A stretch of DNA of 31,939 nucleotides from Haplomitrium mnioides. Lineage: Eukaryota; Marchantiophyta; Haplomitriopsida; Calobryales. The stretch spans positions 45,763 through 77,701 of the forward strand of contig JBNGIS010009056.1 of the NCBI GenBank assembly GCA_049999725.1, read 5' to 3'. A program made the translations under genes and the position numbers. The notes beneath the pieces were generated by a model, which saw only the letters and a list, made by a program, of their open reading frames with translations, was not told the origin of the DNA and ran no database searches. Positions 8,661 through 16,160 of the stretch are shown here, in pieces. How positions within the stretch are numbered: position 1 is the stretch's first letter; each line of letters opens with the position of its first letter.

Positions 8661-9311
8661 CCAATTATACGGAATACTTCTTGGTATGAACTCAATCGAA
8701 AAGGACATTCCACAATCATCTGGTAACCTCTTTGGCAAATCATCCAAAAACACATCTGAAAACTCCTTCAAGATATCATCAATCATTGAGGTTGGTATAG
8801 ATTTCCCTCCCTCTTTATTCAAGTCCACAATAGGCTTGATCCATACAGCAAAGGCGTGCAACTCTTTCTCTATCAAAACATTATGCTGAATTGATTTGGA
8901 CTTCTTCACCAATAGTGCCAGACGCTCTAAAAGAAATTGCTTTTCTTGTAAAGTAACTTGAATTTGTTGTTTTGCCCAATCAACTTGAGCAGAACAATCT
9001 TCAAGCCAAGGCAAGCCCAAAATAATGTCATATTGTATGGGTGCAATAACAAAATCCATAGATTCTTTATAATCTTTGCCAATCCTTAGAGGAAATGGCT
9101 TGTGAGAATGAAATACCTCATGTTTTTGGCTATCGGCCATAGTCACAAAACTTCCTTTGATAGGGAAAGTTGTAGCTTTGATTTTCTTTGCAAAACGTAG
9201 TGACATGAAATTTTCAAAACTTTCACAATCTACCAATATTCTACAAGAATGCTCATCAACCATACCGTCTAAATGAAACAATGTACTTCTAATTCTTGTC
9301 GAGCTTTTCAT
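8652..9311 (-). pseudogene. Element D aspartic protease and linker to RT
   Basis: A 219-codon open frame. The protease part has LVDCESFENFMSLRFAKKI (9236-9180 region) and IAPIQYDIILGLPWLED (flap to C-terminal hydrophobic Gly segment). The active-site Asp is present (codon 9230-9228), but the Gly two residues later is Glu (codon 9224-9222, GGA/GGG-to-GAA). The enzyme should therefore be inactive. Element B keeps DCGS at the same place. After the protease a linker (IKPIVDLNKEGG, DILKEFSDVFLDDLPK) leads to the RT fingers, as in related plant gypsy polyproteins. Confidence 0.88.
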
Positions 9312-9334
9312 TCCATTGGAACTAATTAAGCTCT

Positions 9335-10249
9335 AAGTAAACCGCTCAACTATCTTTATTAAAGTTGGTCGTTTCCTTGATTTTCTTCTTCAATAGCTGT
9401 CGTCTGAACAAGAGCACGCGGTTGACCTTGGCGACTTAGGCAATTTGCAATCATATGACCAAGCTGTCGACAATAAAAACATCCTCCACTTTGACGTAGA
9501 CACTCACGCTCTCCATTAGTGAGTGCCACTCTCTACGTCGCATCAATCTTCATAGGTACAACCTCATTTGCTAGCACACGAATATTTGGTAAAGCTTGTT
9601 GTGGACGTGGCCTAGTCTTGTTTGTCGCTAGTAGCGAGTCATATCGTTTTGCCATACTCATTACTTCTTCTAGTTGAGAGGGCTCTCTCATTGTCACTGC
9701 CATTCTAGTGCGAGGCTTTAATCCTTGAACAAAGTGATCCAAAGCTTCTCCCTAACCCATATTAGGAATTTGTATAATGATATTTTGAAATTGCATGACA
9801 TAGCTCCTTACCGTACCAATTTGCTTCAATTCTTCCAAACGATCTCTTACCACATTTGAAGCATTCAAAACCCTAAATCTTAGATTTAACGCTTCTTTAA
9901 ACTCTTGCCAAGAAGAAATTAGAGTGACAAATCCACGTTGAGCTTGCTCAATTTGATATTTCCACCAAGTCTTTGCTACTCCTTCCAACTGACTTGCAGC
10001 AAATAGAATTCTTTTACCATCATTTCTTATATTGATAGCCTTAAAATATTGTTCACAATTGAACAAGAAATTCTCAGATACATCAGGAACCATCTTCCCA
10101 TCATAAGCCTTTGGCTTGGGAAACCGCACATGAGTTTCTTCTTCTTGAAAATTTGCCTTATTTCCGATTTGCATTTGAACTTCTAGCAAGCGAGAAAGAT
10201 GTTCAATTTGTTGTTGCTTCATTTGCATCCTCCCTTCTTGATTCTCTAT
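9335..10249 (-). pseudogene. Element D gag (retrotrans_gag capsid plus CCHC knuckle)
   Basis: One frame runs from 10228 to about 9335. The capsid part has ENFLFNCEQYFKAINI, ASQLEGVAKTWWKYQIEQ and SWQEFKEALNLRFRV, typical of plant gypsy Gag. A CCHC knuckle, CFYCRQLGHMIANC, lies at 9481-9440. Stops occur at 9754-9752 and 9535-9533. The start is uncertain: element A begins with an ATG two codons before ENQE, but here the equivalent codon is ATA (10249-10247), so the next in-frame ATG at 10228 is used. Gag forms the particle and binds RNA. Confidence 0.9.
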
Positions 10250-10265
10250 TCCACCAAAAAGAACG

Positions 10266-10279
10266 TGGCTCTAATACCA
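10266..10279 (-). other. Primer-binding site of element D (initiator tRNA-Met type)
   Basis: One base after the 5' LTR the - strand reads TGGTATTAGAGCC. This matches the plant initiator tRNA-Met 3'-end complement TGGTATCAGAGCC except for one C-to-T change. Element A keeps the exact version. Confidence 0.88.
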
Positions 10280-10280
10280 A

Positions 10281-10715
10281 TGTAAAAGAACTCAAACAGA
10301 ACTCAAAGACCAACTTCTAAATAAGTAATACTTCAAGACAACTCTAAAAGAGTTACACAACTCAAAGCCAATAAGCGAACCAAAGACAAGAATACTAGCC
10401 AAAGCCAAGCAACCAAAGAACCCAAGTGATTTGAGAGGAACTCTAGAATGAGGAGTGAGGCTAAGAAACCCTTCTATTTATACAAGAGAAGAGGCTGTCA
10501 TCCCTCTTTCTTCTACAAGTCACTTCTCATTTCAGCCCTAAAGGGGACTCTCTACCAAAAGTGACTTTGAATGCAAGTAACCTAAAAGTGACTCTCCACC
10601 AAAAGTGACTTCAAAGCAAGTAATCCAATCTTACCCTAAAAGTGACTCACTACCACTTCCTTCACTCCTCTTTATTTTCTTATAAATAGCACAACCTTAT
10701 GTTTGTACTATTACA
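10281..10715 (-). repeat. 5' LTR of element D (435 bp)
   Basis: It aligns end to end with 5433-5871. It adjoins the primer-binding site at 10266-10279, which makes it the 5' LTR. The TATA box at 10475-10482 is intact. Confidence 0.96.
10475..10482 (-). promoter_or_regulatory. TATA box of element D 5' LTR
   Basis: The - strand reads TTGTATAAATAGAAGGGCTT, with the core TATAAATA. The same site is found in the 3' LTR of A at about 22057-22065. It lies about 235 bp from the LTR start, downstream of the U3 repeats. Confidence 0.65.
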
Positions 10716-10720
10716 AGAAG
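10716..10720. repeat. Target-site duplication of element D, right copy (AGAAG)
   Basis: This is identical to 5428-5432 and immediately adjacent to the TTACA end of the LTR, which fixes both borders of element D. Confidence 0.92.
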
Positions 10721-11661
10721 AGAGAGCAAAGGGGACTTAGTTTTCATTTTTGAGCTTGGAGAGTAGCTTGAGCTTAGCATTCATTTTTATAGTTGGGGAG
10801 TTTATTCTTGGGAAGACTATTGGTGAGGCGCTTGGAGGAGCTCTTGGAGGACAAGCACTTGAGGAAGGGTTTTCAAAAGAAAGAAGAGTTTTGAATGTCA
10901 AGTGGAGACGTGACGGGAAAGTGGCTATGAATTTTAGAAATTGTGAGAAGAATCAACAATGTACCGCCGCCACACAACAACATTGAATTGAAACGTTTCA
11001 TCAACTTGATGAGCTACTAATTATTCTTGCTAAACAACTTTGCCTTTTTGGCCACACCATTGTATCAATATTTGTACTCTTCAATAGAGTGGGTATGGAC
11101 CTTGGAGCATGAACGATCATTCTATCGTCTTAAGGAGATAATTCTTAATGGCTTCAACAGATGACTAAAGAATGACCATCGTAGTACGTGTATTTATGGT
11201 GGCCAAGATCCATATGTGCCAACGATTGGTTGAGCAATTTGGAGTGGAAATGATGAAGCAAATTTTGGCAAATCCCAACCTATTGTTTTTCCTATTCTAA
11301 TTTAAGCAATTTGTGAGGTACATATTTTTGTATTATGGTAAATGTGGTATTGTAGTAGTTGTGGTGGAAAGATGAACTCAAGTGAAGGAGTACATTGTCA
11401 ACTCATGATAGAAAAGAGTCTGGCCTTTTATGGCAAAGAGGATGAGAACGTGGAGGATTATTTGTGAGATTTCAAATGTACCTGCTTGTAAAGGATCAAT
11501 TCAAGCAATTTCTCTGTAGCCAACGTGCTGATGTGTGTATACTAGCTACATCCAGATACCATGTGTATTCCTAGAGAAGAAAACGCGTACTACGACACCA
11601 CGAGTTGATTTCTAGCGACCTTCAATCTCAATTGTCTCCTTCAAAGCATATATCGTGTTAA

Positions 11662-11663
<2 letters not shown>
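10721..11663 (+). other. Flank of element D: right part of the candidate older LTR, then a possible gag remnant
   Basis: To about 10990 this continues the sequence interrupted at 5432 (purine-rich, GGAG-rich). The following 600 bp have no long frame. At about 11420-11500 a reading frame with stops gives words such as FYGKEDENVEDYL and DFKCTCL, which resemble the start of a retroelement Gag capsid, but the match is short. I see no other feature. Confidence 0.25.
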
Positions 11664-11701
<38 letters not shown>

Positions 11702-11813
11702 NNNNNNNNNNNNNNNNNNNNNNNNNNNNNNNNNNNNNNNNNNNNNNNNNNNNNNNNNNNNNNNNNNNNNNNNNNNNNNNNNNNNNNNNNNNNNNNNNNN
11801 NTCTCTCTCTCTC
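11664..11813. repeat. CT microsatellite containing a 100-N assembly gap
   Basis: A pure CT tract (11664-11701) runs into exactly 100 N (11702-11801) and resumes as CT (11802-11813). The round number marks a gap of conventional, not measured, size. True spacing across it is unknown, so the sequences on either side may not be as close as drawn. Confidence 0.97.
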
Positions 11814-11856
11814 AACTCTTCACGTGGTTCTTTGAAGTTCATTTTTTTCAACAACA

Positions 11857-12223
11857 TCCAAATGAGTAAGAACTCATAGTGAACTCTAATAGAGTTCTTC
11901 AACCAAAAGGAACTCAATGCCCAAGCCAATAACCAAAAGTCAAGCAAAAGTCAAGCAACCAAAGAACCCAAGTGATTTGAGAGGAACTCTAGAATGAAGA
12001 GTGGGGCTAAGAAGCCCTTTTTATTTATATAAGAGAAGAGGGTGTCATCCCTCTTTCTTCACTTACAAGTCACTTTTAATTTCAAGCCTAAAAGTGACTC
12101 TCTACTAAAAGTAACTTCGAAGGCAAGCAATCTTATCTCAACCCTAAAAGTGACTCTGTACCACTTCCTTCACTCCTATCTATTTTCTTATAAATAGCAC
12201 AACCTTATGCTTATACTATTACA
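11857..12223 (-). repeat. Solitary, truncated gypsy LTR of the element A subfamily
   Basis: The right end is intact (GCACAACCTTATGC...ACTATTACA). The left end stops about 24 bp short of the expected TGTAAAAGA. It shares the words CCAAATGAGTAAGAACTCAT and AGTGAACTCTAATAGAG with the LTRs of element A (reverse complement), not with those of D. No primer site lies on its left and no polypurine tract on its right, so it is a solo LTR that later lost an end. It ends in the middle of a 30-bp repeat unit of the palindrome array, so it probably inserted into that array. Confidence 0.85.
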
Positions 12224-12390
12224 ATCAAAGATTGAACCTTATGCATGCATAACATCAAGAAGTGATTCCAATGCGTGCATAGAATCAAGGAGTGAACAAC
12301 TTTTGCGCAAAGGATCACAAAGTGAACCCAATGCTTGTATAGGATCCAAGACTCATTCTTTTGCATGTATTGGATCTTTGTTATCGGTCA
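12224..12390 (+). repeat. 30-bp tandem array with palindromic cores, 5' of the transposase-like gene
   Basis: Units start at 12241, 12271, 12301, 12331 and 12361, an exact 30-bp period. Cores read ATGCATGCAT, ATGCGTGCAT, a degenerate TTTTGCGCAA, ATGCTTGTAT and TTGCATGTAT. Each is followed by a related spacer (for example AGAATCAAGGAGTGAAC). The tail of a sixth unit (12221-12240) is cut by the LTR on the left. The core is the palindrome found again in the candidate intron and in the 52-bp array downstream. Confidence 0.88.
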
Positions 12391-12464
12391 AATGTTCAAA
12401 ATTGAATCTTTCTTTTGATTACACCAACAAATCAACATAAAGACCTTCAAGTGAGAATTTCCTT

Positions 12465-12978
12465 ATGGTTGTGGACCTTTTTTCGTTTTCCTCAGATGAA
12501 GACAAAAATGTTCAAAATCCAAATTTGTTTATCCAAAACAAAAAAAGCATAGAATTTGTGGACAGATTCAATTTTGGAGCTAATTTGCTATCACCGATAG
12601 CACGATTCAAACAATGAGTGATTTCTACTCAAGTTGGACTTGTGAATGAGATTGGGAGATCTTTCAGAAACTCAATTCTTTTTGGAGGAATCTTCAGACA
12701 ACAATTTAAGAAATGACTCTACCAAAGAGTCTCAATCAATCAATATTTCTTTGGAGCTATCGCCAATGGCACTGATTATTTTACACAAAATATTTCTTAA
12801 TATTCAAGATATTGATGAAGATGTTGTTTCGACTTGGTCTAGTTCCCCCAATCTTCAACGTGGTTTTTTTCCTTTGAAAACCTATTTCGAAGGAACAAAC
12901 AATGTTTTAGATGATGCTCAAGATTTTCAAAATGATAAACTATCTCTGATGGCTGGGTTTGCTTATGGATCGAATTGA
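12465..12978 (+). pseudogene. N-terminal region of the transposase-like gene
   Basis: A first frame starts at ATG 12465 (MVVDLFSFSSDEDKN) and runs to a TGA at 12615-12617 after LSPIARFKQ. A second frame, 12646-12978, is open for 110 codons with an acidic, Ser-rich composition (EESSDNN, QDIDEDVV, DDAQDFQND). I know no domain for it. It is placed in the gene because it directly precedes, in the right order, the recognisable part that begins at 12965, and because similar acidic N-termini are common in this protein class. The exact start is uncertain; 12465 is simply the first ATG after the 30-bp array that opens a plausible frame. Confidence 0.5.
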
Positions 12979-13467
12979 TAAGAAGTGGGAAATACCAAGA
13001 AAAGACTTAGATGTTGACAACTGGTTCACTCTACCTTGCGGTACCATTGTTTGTAGAAGAACCTTCAAATTAATATTATCAATAGCGGATGATAGAATCT
13101 AAAGGATCCAAAATCTCAAAAACGCAGATCTTAGAGGCATTTTTGGAAATAGAGAACTATCTGCTAAAGGAGTATTCATGTGTGAATGGATGGGCAGTTT
13201 TTCTCAAAGACAGAGCAAGAAAATACCCACTCATGAAGTTTATAACTTGCTTGATAATGTTACAAAACAAGAAGTTTATGACTACTATATAACTTATTTG
13301 AAAGAGAAAGATCCTAGTTGTATCTTTAGTTTTTTGGGTTTTAGAAAACATTGGAGAACTCATTTTTTTAAATGTTAAAACTCCAAAATGCAATAGATTT
13401 GTTGTTTGTGAAACATGCAAAGAAATAAAATCACAACAAGAAAAATCTGCTTTGGAATCCAACAAAG
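12965..13467 (+). pseudogene. Helix-rich and CxxC segment of the transposase-like gene (exon 1 end)
   Basis: The frame 12965-13378 has one TAA (13100-13102) and encodes WFTLPCGTIVCRRTFK, LRGIFGNRELSAKGVFMCEW, HEVYNLLDNVTKQEVYDYY and FSFLGFRKHWRTHFF. A one-base slip in the T/A run at about 13364-13373 moves the path to the next frame, which continues NVKTPKCNRFVVCETCKEIK to about 13467. The pattern of an FRKHW-x-HF-like segment, then KTPK-N-RF and C-x-x-C, is what I recall upstream of the DUF7869 core. The Cys pair (CETC) plus nearby Cys suggests a metal site. Codon-like composition contrasts clearly with the AT-rich flanks. Confidence 0.6.
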
Positions 13468-14319
13468 GTAACAAATTTCTTCTCTTTTGAAACCTACGGT
13501 TATTCGATGCTCTTTTTATAAGATTTAAAGCTTACTTCTAGAGATGTTATGCTTTCTCAACTTAGTACCAAAAGATATTTGTTTGGTTAAGTTGTTCAAC
13601 AAACGAGATTTGAGTCAAATTAACCTTAGCAATTTGAGTTTTGATAATAGAGCCTATGCTTGCATAGGGTCTGTTGCTTTCAATTTGAATCCAAACCATG
13701 TCGAGAGTCATGACCTTAGCCTTGCATCGATTTTTGCTATTAATGCTTTGAATAAAAAGCTTATTGCTAGATAAACAATATAAAAAATAGTTTTAGTTGT
13801 TTACAACTCCTATGCGCGCATAGGTTTTGTTCTTGTTTCTTTCAAATCCACACGCAACAACAGTCAAAGCAAACTAAGATGTTGATGTTGTTGCTTTTGG
13901 TCTTATGCATGCATACGATCAACTATTGTTTCCACTGATCTTATGTGCACATGGAATCTATTATTGTTTTTTTATCTTTTGCAAACAAAGAGTCCAAGCT
14001 ACCTTTGAAATTGAAGTTCCAGTTTGTGACCAATTGTGTGGAAATCTTGTTTTTCTCCTTTCAAAACTTTAGCTTATTTCAAGTCAAAGACAAGTACTTA
14101 TTGTGAATTTTATTCTGATTATTCTATATTTAATATTTTATTTTGATTTTCTTGAAGTTTATTTTTAATCTCTTAATAAATTTTCACTTCTACCAATCCA
14201 AATATTTGTTGAAGCTGATTTGAATAGTTTGAACACTTGAGGTTTTTTTTGAAGTTCAAAATATCAACACATAATTTATTGAATTACTTTTATCTCTTTG
14301 CTGCTTTGTGATGTTATAG
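13468..14319 (+). other. Candidate intron in the transposase-like gene (852 bp, GT...AG)
   Basis: The CxxC segment ends at ESNK-G|GTAACA, and the coding path resumes after a pyrimidine-rich stretch ending TTATAG (AG at 14318-14319). Joining these sites is phase 1 and keeps the frame, leading into YNCQLFLRRDQQMKETTK, where this family has a basic helix before its core. The interval has no coding similarity of its own and contains four palindrome sites. A later insertion of about 850 bp is the alternative. Confidence 0.45.
13653..13952 (+). repeat. Four palindrome sites inside the candidate intron
   Basis: Sites are CCTATGCTTGCATAGG at 13653-13668, CCTATGCGCGCATAGG at 13809-13824 (perfect 16-bp palindrome), TATGCATGCATA at 13904-13915 and ATGTGCACAT at 13943-13952. 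They use the same core as the flanking arrays but are spaced irregularly (156, 95 and 39 bp). Confidence 0.85.
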
Positions 14320-14786
14320 TCAATTATAATTGCCAATTGTTTCTTCGTCGTGACCAACAAATGAAAGAAACAACAAAACTTGCAAACCATCAAAGCAAAT
14401 GTTATGCCGACGGTCAAAAGTATTTGGGTTATCAATGGAATGGATCAAAAGAAAACAACTATTTCACATTGGCCTTTGCCACCATAAAACATTGATAAAG
14501 ATTTTTTAGTAGGTGTGGATGTTGTTGGTGTCTTAATATTCAATCATGCACTTTCTTCAAGGGTCTTCTTAACTTACAAAAACTAAAGAAGTGACTCTAA
14601 TGTGATAGTTATAGTGCTCAATAGAATATTTTATGACTTTGAAGAGTTGTTGACTCCAACTTTGTATCTTCAGTTGGACAATACGACACGAGAAAATAAG
14701 AGTTCCATCTTATTTGGATATCTTAGTCTTCTTATTTCCAAGACAATTTTTTGAAAAATCAAGGTGGGACTGTTTCACACAACACC
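14320..14786 (+). pseudogene. Core of the transposase-like gene (NGMDQ, LDN..ENK)
   Basis: After a short piece in one frame (LFLRRDQQMKETTKLANHQ) the path shifts near 14400. It then stays in a single frame from about 14405 to 14780, with only three stops (14487, 14584 and 14752 regions). Motifs are WVINGMDQKKTTISHW, VGVDVVGVLIFNHALSSRVF, TPTLYLQLDNTTRENK (about 14652-14699) and FGYLSLLI. The LDN-x-x-x-ENK signature is the strongest family mark. If this is an RNase H-fold transposase, the Asp of LDN (codon about 14676) and the Asp at NGMDQ would be catalytic candidates; the Asp that usually precedes GMDQ is Asn here. This assignment is inference. Confidence 0.62.
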
Positions 14787-15297
14787 AGATACGGGTACAA
14801 ATTTGACAACCTATATGAGATGAAAGCCAAAATGTTTGTTTGTGTTGCTGCATCTGGTGATCCAAATGACATATTGTTTTTTTATTGCCAAAGTCTTCAA
14901 AGTTTTGTTATTTGATGAGAAAGAGCCTCCAAACTGAAAATGAGTACATGTTCAATGGTTTGCTTGTGAGGTTGAGGATGCATTTTTTGGACAATACTTC
15001 CCAGAAAAAATAGCACCAACAAAAGGGAAACGCAAATCCAAGGTACATATTGATGTACTTGATGTAACACAAATCACAATTTGTCTTTTGATTTTCTTCT
15101 CACACAAAAAAAGTAATTGAGAAAAATCACTCTAGCTACCATTAAATCAAATCTGTTTGAGTGCAAAAGACAAAAAAACAATCAATGTTGATTTGTTTGA
15201 AAGAGATTCAATGAATGTTACTAATACTCAAGCAGATCATGTAAATCTTGATGAATCTTTTGAATCTAAATTCGAAGAAGTTAATAGGTGTAATTAA
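14787..15297 (+). pseudogene. C-terminal domain of the transposase-like gene
   Basis: One frame (14787-14880) reads YGYKFDNLYEMKAKMF and VCVAASGDPND. A slip in a T-run at about 14875-14883 moves to the frame 14884-15297: IAKVFKVLLFDEKEPPN, then two TGA codons where Trp is likely (TGG-to-TGA), VHVQWFACEVEDAFFGQYFP, a basic PTKGKRKSKVH stretch, and an acidic tail ending at TAA 15295-15297. A segment of the type D-FFIAKV...VQWF...GQY resembles the small beta-rich (BAH-like) end found in some members of this class. I am not certain of the domain name. Confidence 0.5.
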
Positions 15298-15599
15298 GAA
15301 CCTCATTGTATATTGCATACTTTCAATTATAATGCAATTTAAGATTATTATTTTATAAAGTACGTGAGAATGTTATGAAGGAATTTGTTGAATTTATTTA
15401 CCACTTTGAACTTTTTAGTGTGAATCATTCCAAGTTAATTGTTTTTCTCTATGGTTGAAACTTGACCCTTTAGTTCATATTTTCATTTGGTTTGTAAAAT
15501 ATTTTCTTATAAAAAATGTAAGTATGTTCCCTCCTTCTATACTGCTTACTAGATGAGTTACTATTTTTGTATCGCTAAAACATCTACCAAAATTAACTA
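15298..15599. other. AT-rich spacer, no gene seen
   Basis: This is downstream of the transposase-like stop. There is no long frame, no repeat unit and no known motif. It may hold the 3' untranslated region. Confidence 0.4.
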
Positions 15600-15887
15600 C
15601 TTATCTTTTGCTTGTAAGGACTTTGATGTAAAACTCGAAACCTTTGTGGCGTGTTTTGACTTAGATGTAAAGCTTTGAACCCTTTTTACTTTTAGATTCC
15701 AAAGCAAAAAATGGAATGTTAAACGTGCATAGAGTTTGTTGCTAAAAATAGAACCTTTAGCGCATATATATTCAGTTGTAGAAGCGTGAACCCTATGCAC
15801 ACATATACTTTGATGCACAAGTCGAAACCTCGTACGTGCAAAGACTCTAATGCGGAACGTAAAACCTAGGTTCACGATAGTCCTTGT
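15600..15887 (+). repeat. Diverged repeat units with decayed palindromes
   Basis: Loose units of the form GACTTTGATGTAAAACTCGAAACCT recur with GTGCATAG (15726), GCGCATATA (15761), CTATGCACACATATAC (15792) and CGTACGTGCAAAG (15832). They look like older, more degraded relatives of the 52-bp array that follows. Confidence 0.5.
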
Positions 15888-16160
15888 TGCAAAGTGTTTA
15901 GATGATGAGCTCAGATTCCTATGCGCGCATAGACTTTTGGGTAGAGTGCTCAGATATTGGGCTTTGATTACTATGCGCGTATGGACTTTAGGGTGGAGTG
16001 TTCATATGTTGAGCTTGAATTCCTATGTGCAGATAAGCTTTAGAGTGGAGTGTTCAAATGTTGAGCTCGGATTCATATGTGCACATAGACTTTAGGGTGG
16101 AGTGTTTAGATGTTGAGCTCGGATTCCTATGCGCGCATAGACTTTGGGGTGGAAGTCCAA
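15888..16160 (+). repeat. 52-bp tandem array, five palindromic cores, exact period
   Basis: Cores start at 15919, 15971, 16023, 16075 and 16127, exactly 52 bp apart. They read CTATGCGCGCATAG, CTATGCGCGTATGG, CTATGTGCAGATAA, ATATGTGCACATAG and CTATGCGCGCATAG. The spacer is GACTTTAGGGTGGAGTGTTC followed by AAATGTTGAGCTCGGATTC with few changes. Partial units extend to about 15888 and 16160. The core matches that of the 30-bp array upstream of the gene. Confidence 0.93.

Larger units (their letters stand above)
5433..10715 (-). mobile_element. Element D: complete Ty3/gypsy chromovirus, coding regions decayed
   Basis: The element is bounded by two LTRs (5433-5871 and 10281-10715) with TG...CA ends and a perfect AGAAG target duplication. 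Reading the - strand the order is 5' LTR, primer site, gag with CCHC knuckle, protease, RT, RNase H, integrase with HHCC finger, chromodomain, polypurine tract, 3' LTR. RT before integrase plus a C-terminal chromodomain makes it a Ty3/gypsy chromovirus. In a hand alignment the LTRs differ at about 20 positions plus two small indels (roughly 95% identical), mostly transitions, so this is the best preserved insertion here. Coding frames carry several stops and frameshifts, and the protease and integrase active sites are mutated. It is therefore not autonomous as it stands. Confidence 0.97.
12465..15297 (+). pseudogene. DUF7869-like transposase gene remnant, broken, one candidate intron
   Basis: Several frames joined in order give one protein-like path of about 650 residues. 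It has an acidic N-terminal part, a CxxC-bearing segment, a core with NGMDQKKT, then TPTLYLQLDNTTRENK and ILFGYL, and a C-terminal domain. From memory, the combination of a DGMDQ-K-like motif followed by LYLQLDN-x-x-ENKN-like and a helper CxxC segment is that of large uncharacterised proteins (Pfam DUF7869) spread through plants, oomycetes and animals and suspected to be transposases. The first Asp is now Asn (codon 14434-14436), and the GHTH-like motif expected after KIKVG (about 14770) has been lost. At least four frameshifts and about eight stops make it inactive. It lies between two palindrome arrays. The family name needs a profile search. Confidence 0.65.

Noticed and set aside
10750-10986. 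78-codon frame with a hydrophobic start (SLAFIFIVGEFILG) and Gly-rich stretch
   Set aside because: It has no recognisable domain, lies in the right part of the candidate older LTR, and its listed start is not an ATG. Treated as chance.
12207-12440. Open frame with repeated peptide words (NACIESRS, NACIGSKT, FACIGS)
   Set aside because: The repeat comes from the 30-bp DNA array (a multiple of three), and the same palindrome occurs out of coding context elsewhere, so it is a DNA feature and not a repeat protein.
13544-13774. 76-codon frame inside the candidate intron
   Set aside because: No similarity to the gene on either side. It spans one of the palindromes, and its composition matches non-coding DNA.
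12465-15297. Assignment of the transposase-like gene to the KDZ (Kyakuja-Dileera-Zisupton) superfamily
   Set aside because: I could not match KDZ-specific motifs. The LDN-ENK and GMDQ motifs fit my memory of DUF7869 proteins better, and only a profile search can decide.
15888-16160. CRISPR-like array (regular repeats)
   Set aside because: The whole 52-bp unit repeats, with no unique spacers, and the genome is eukaryotic. It is a tandem repeat.
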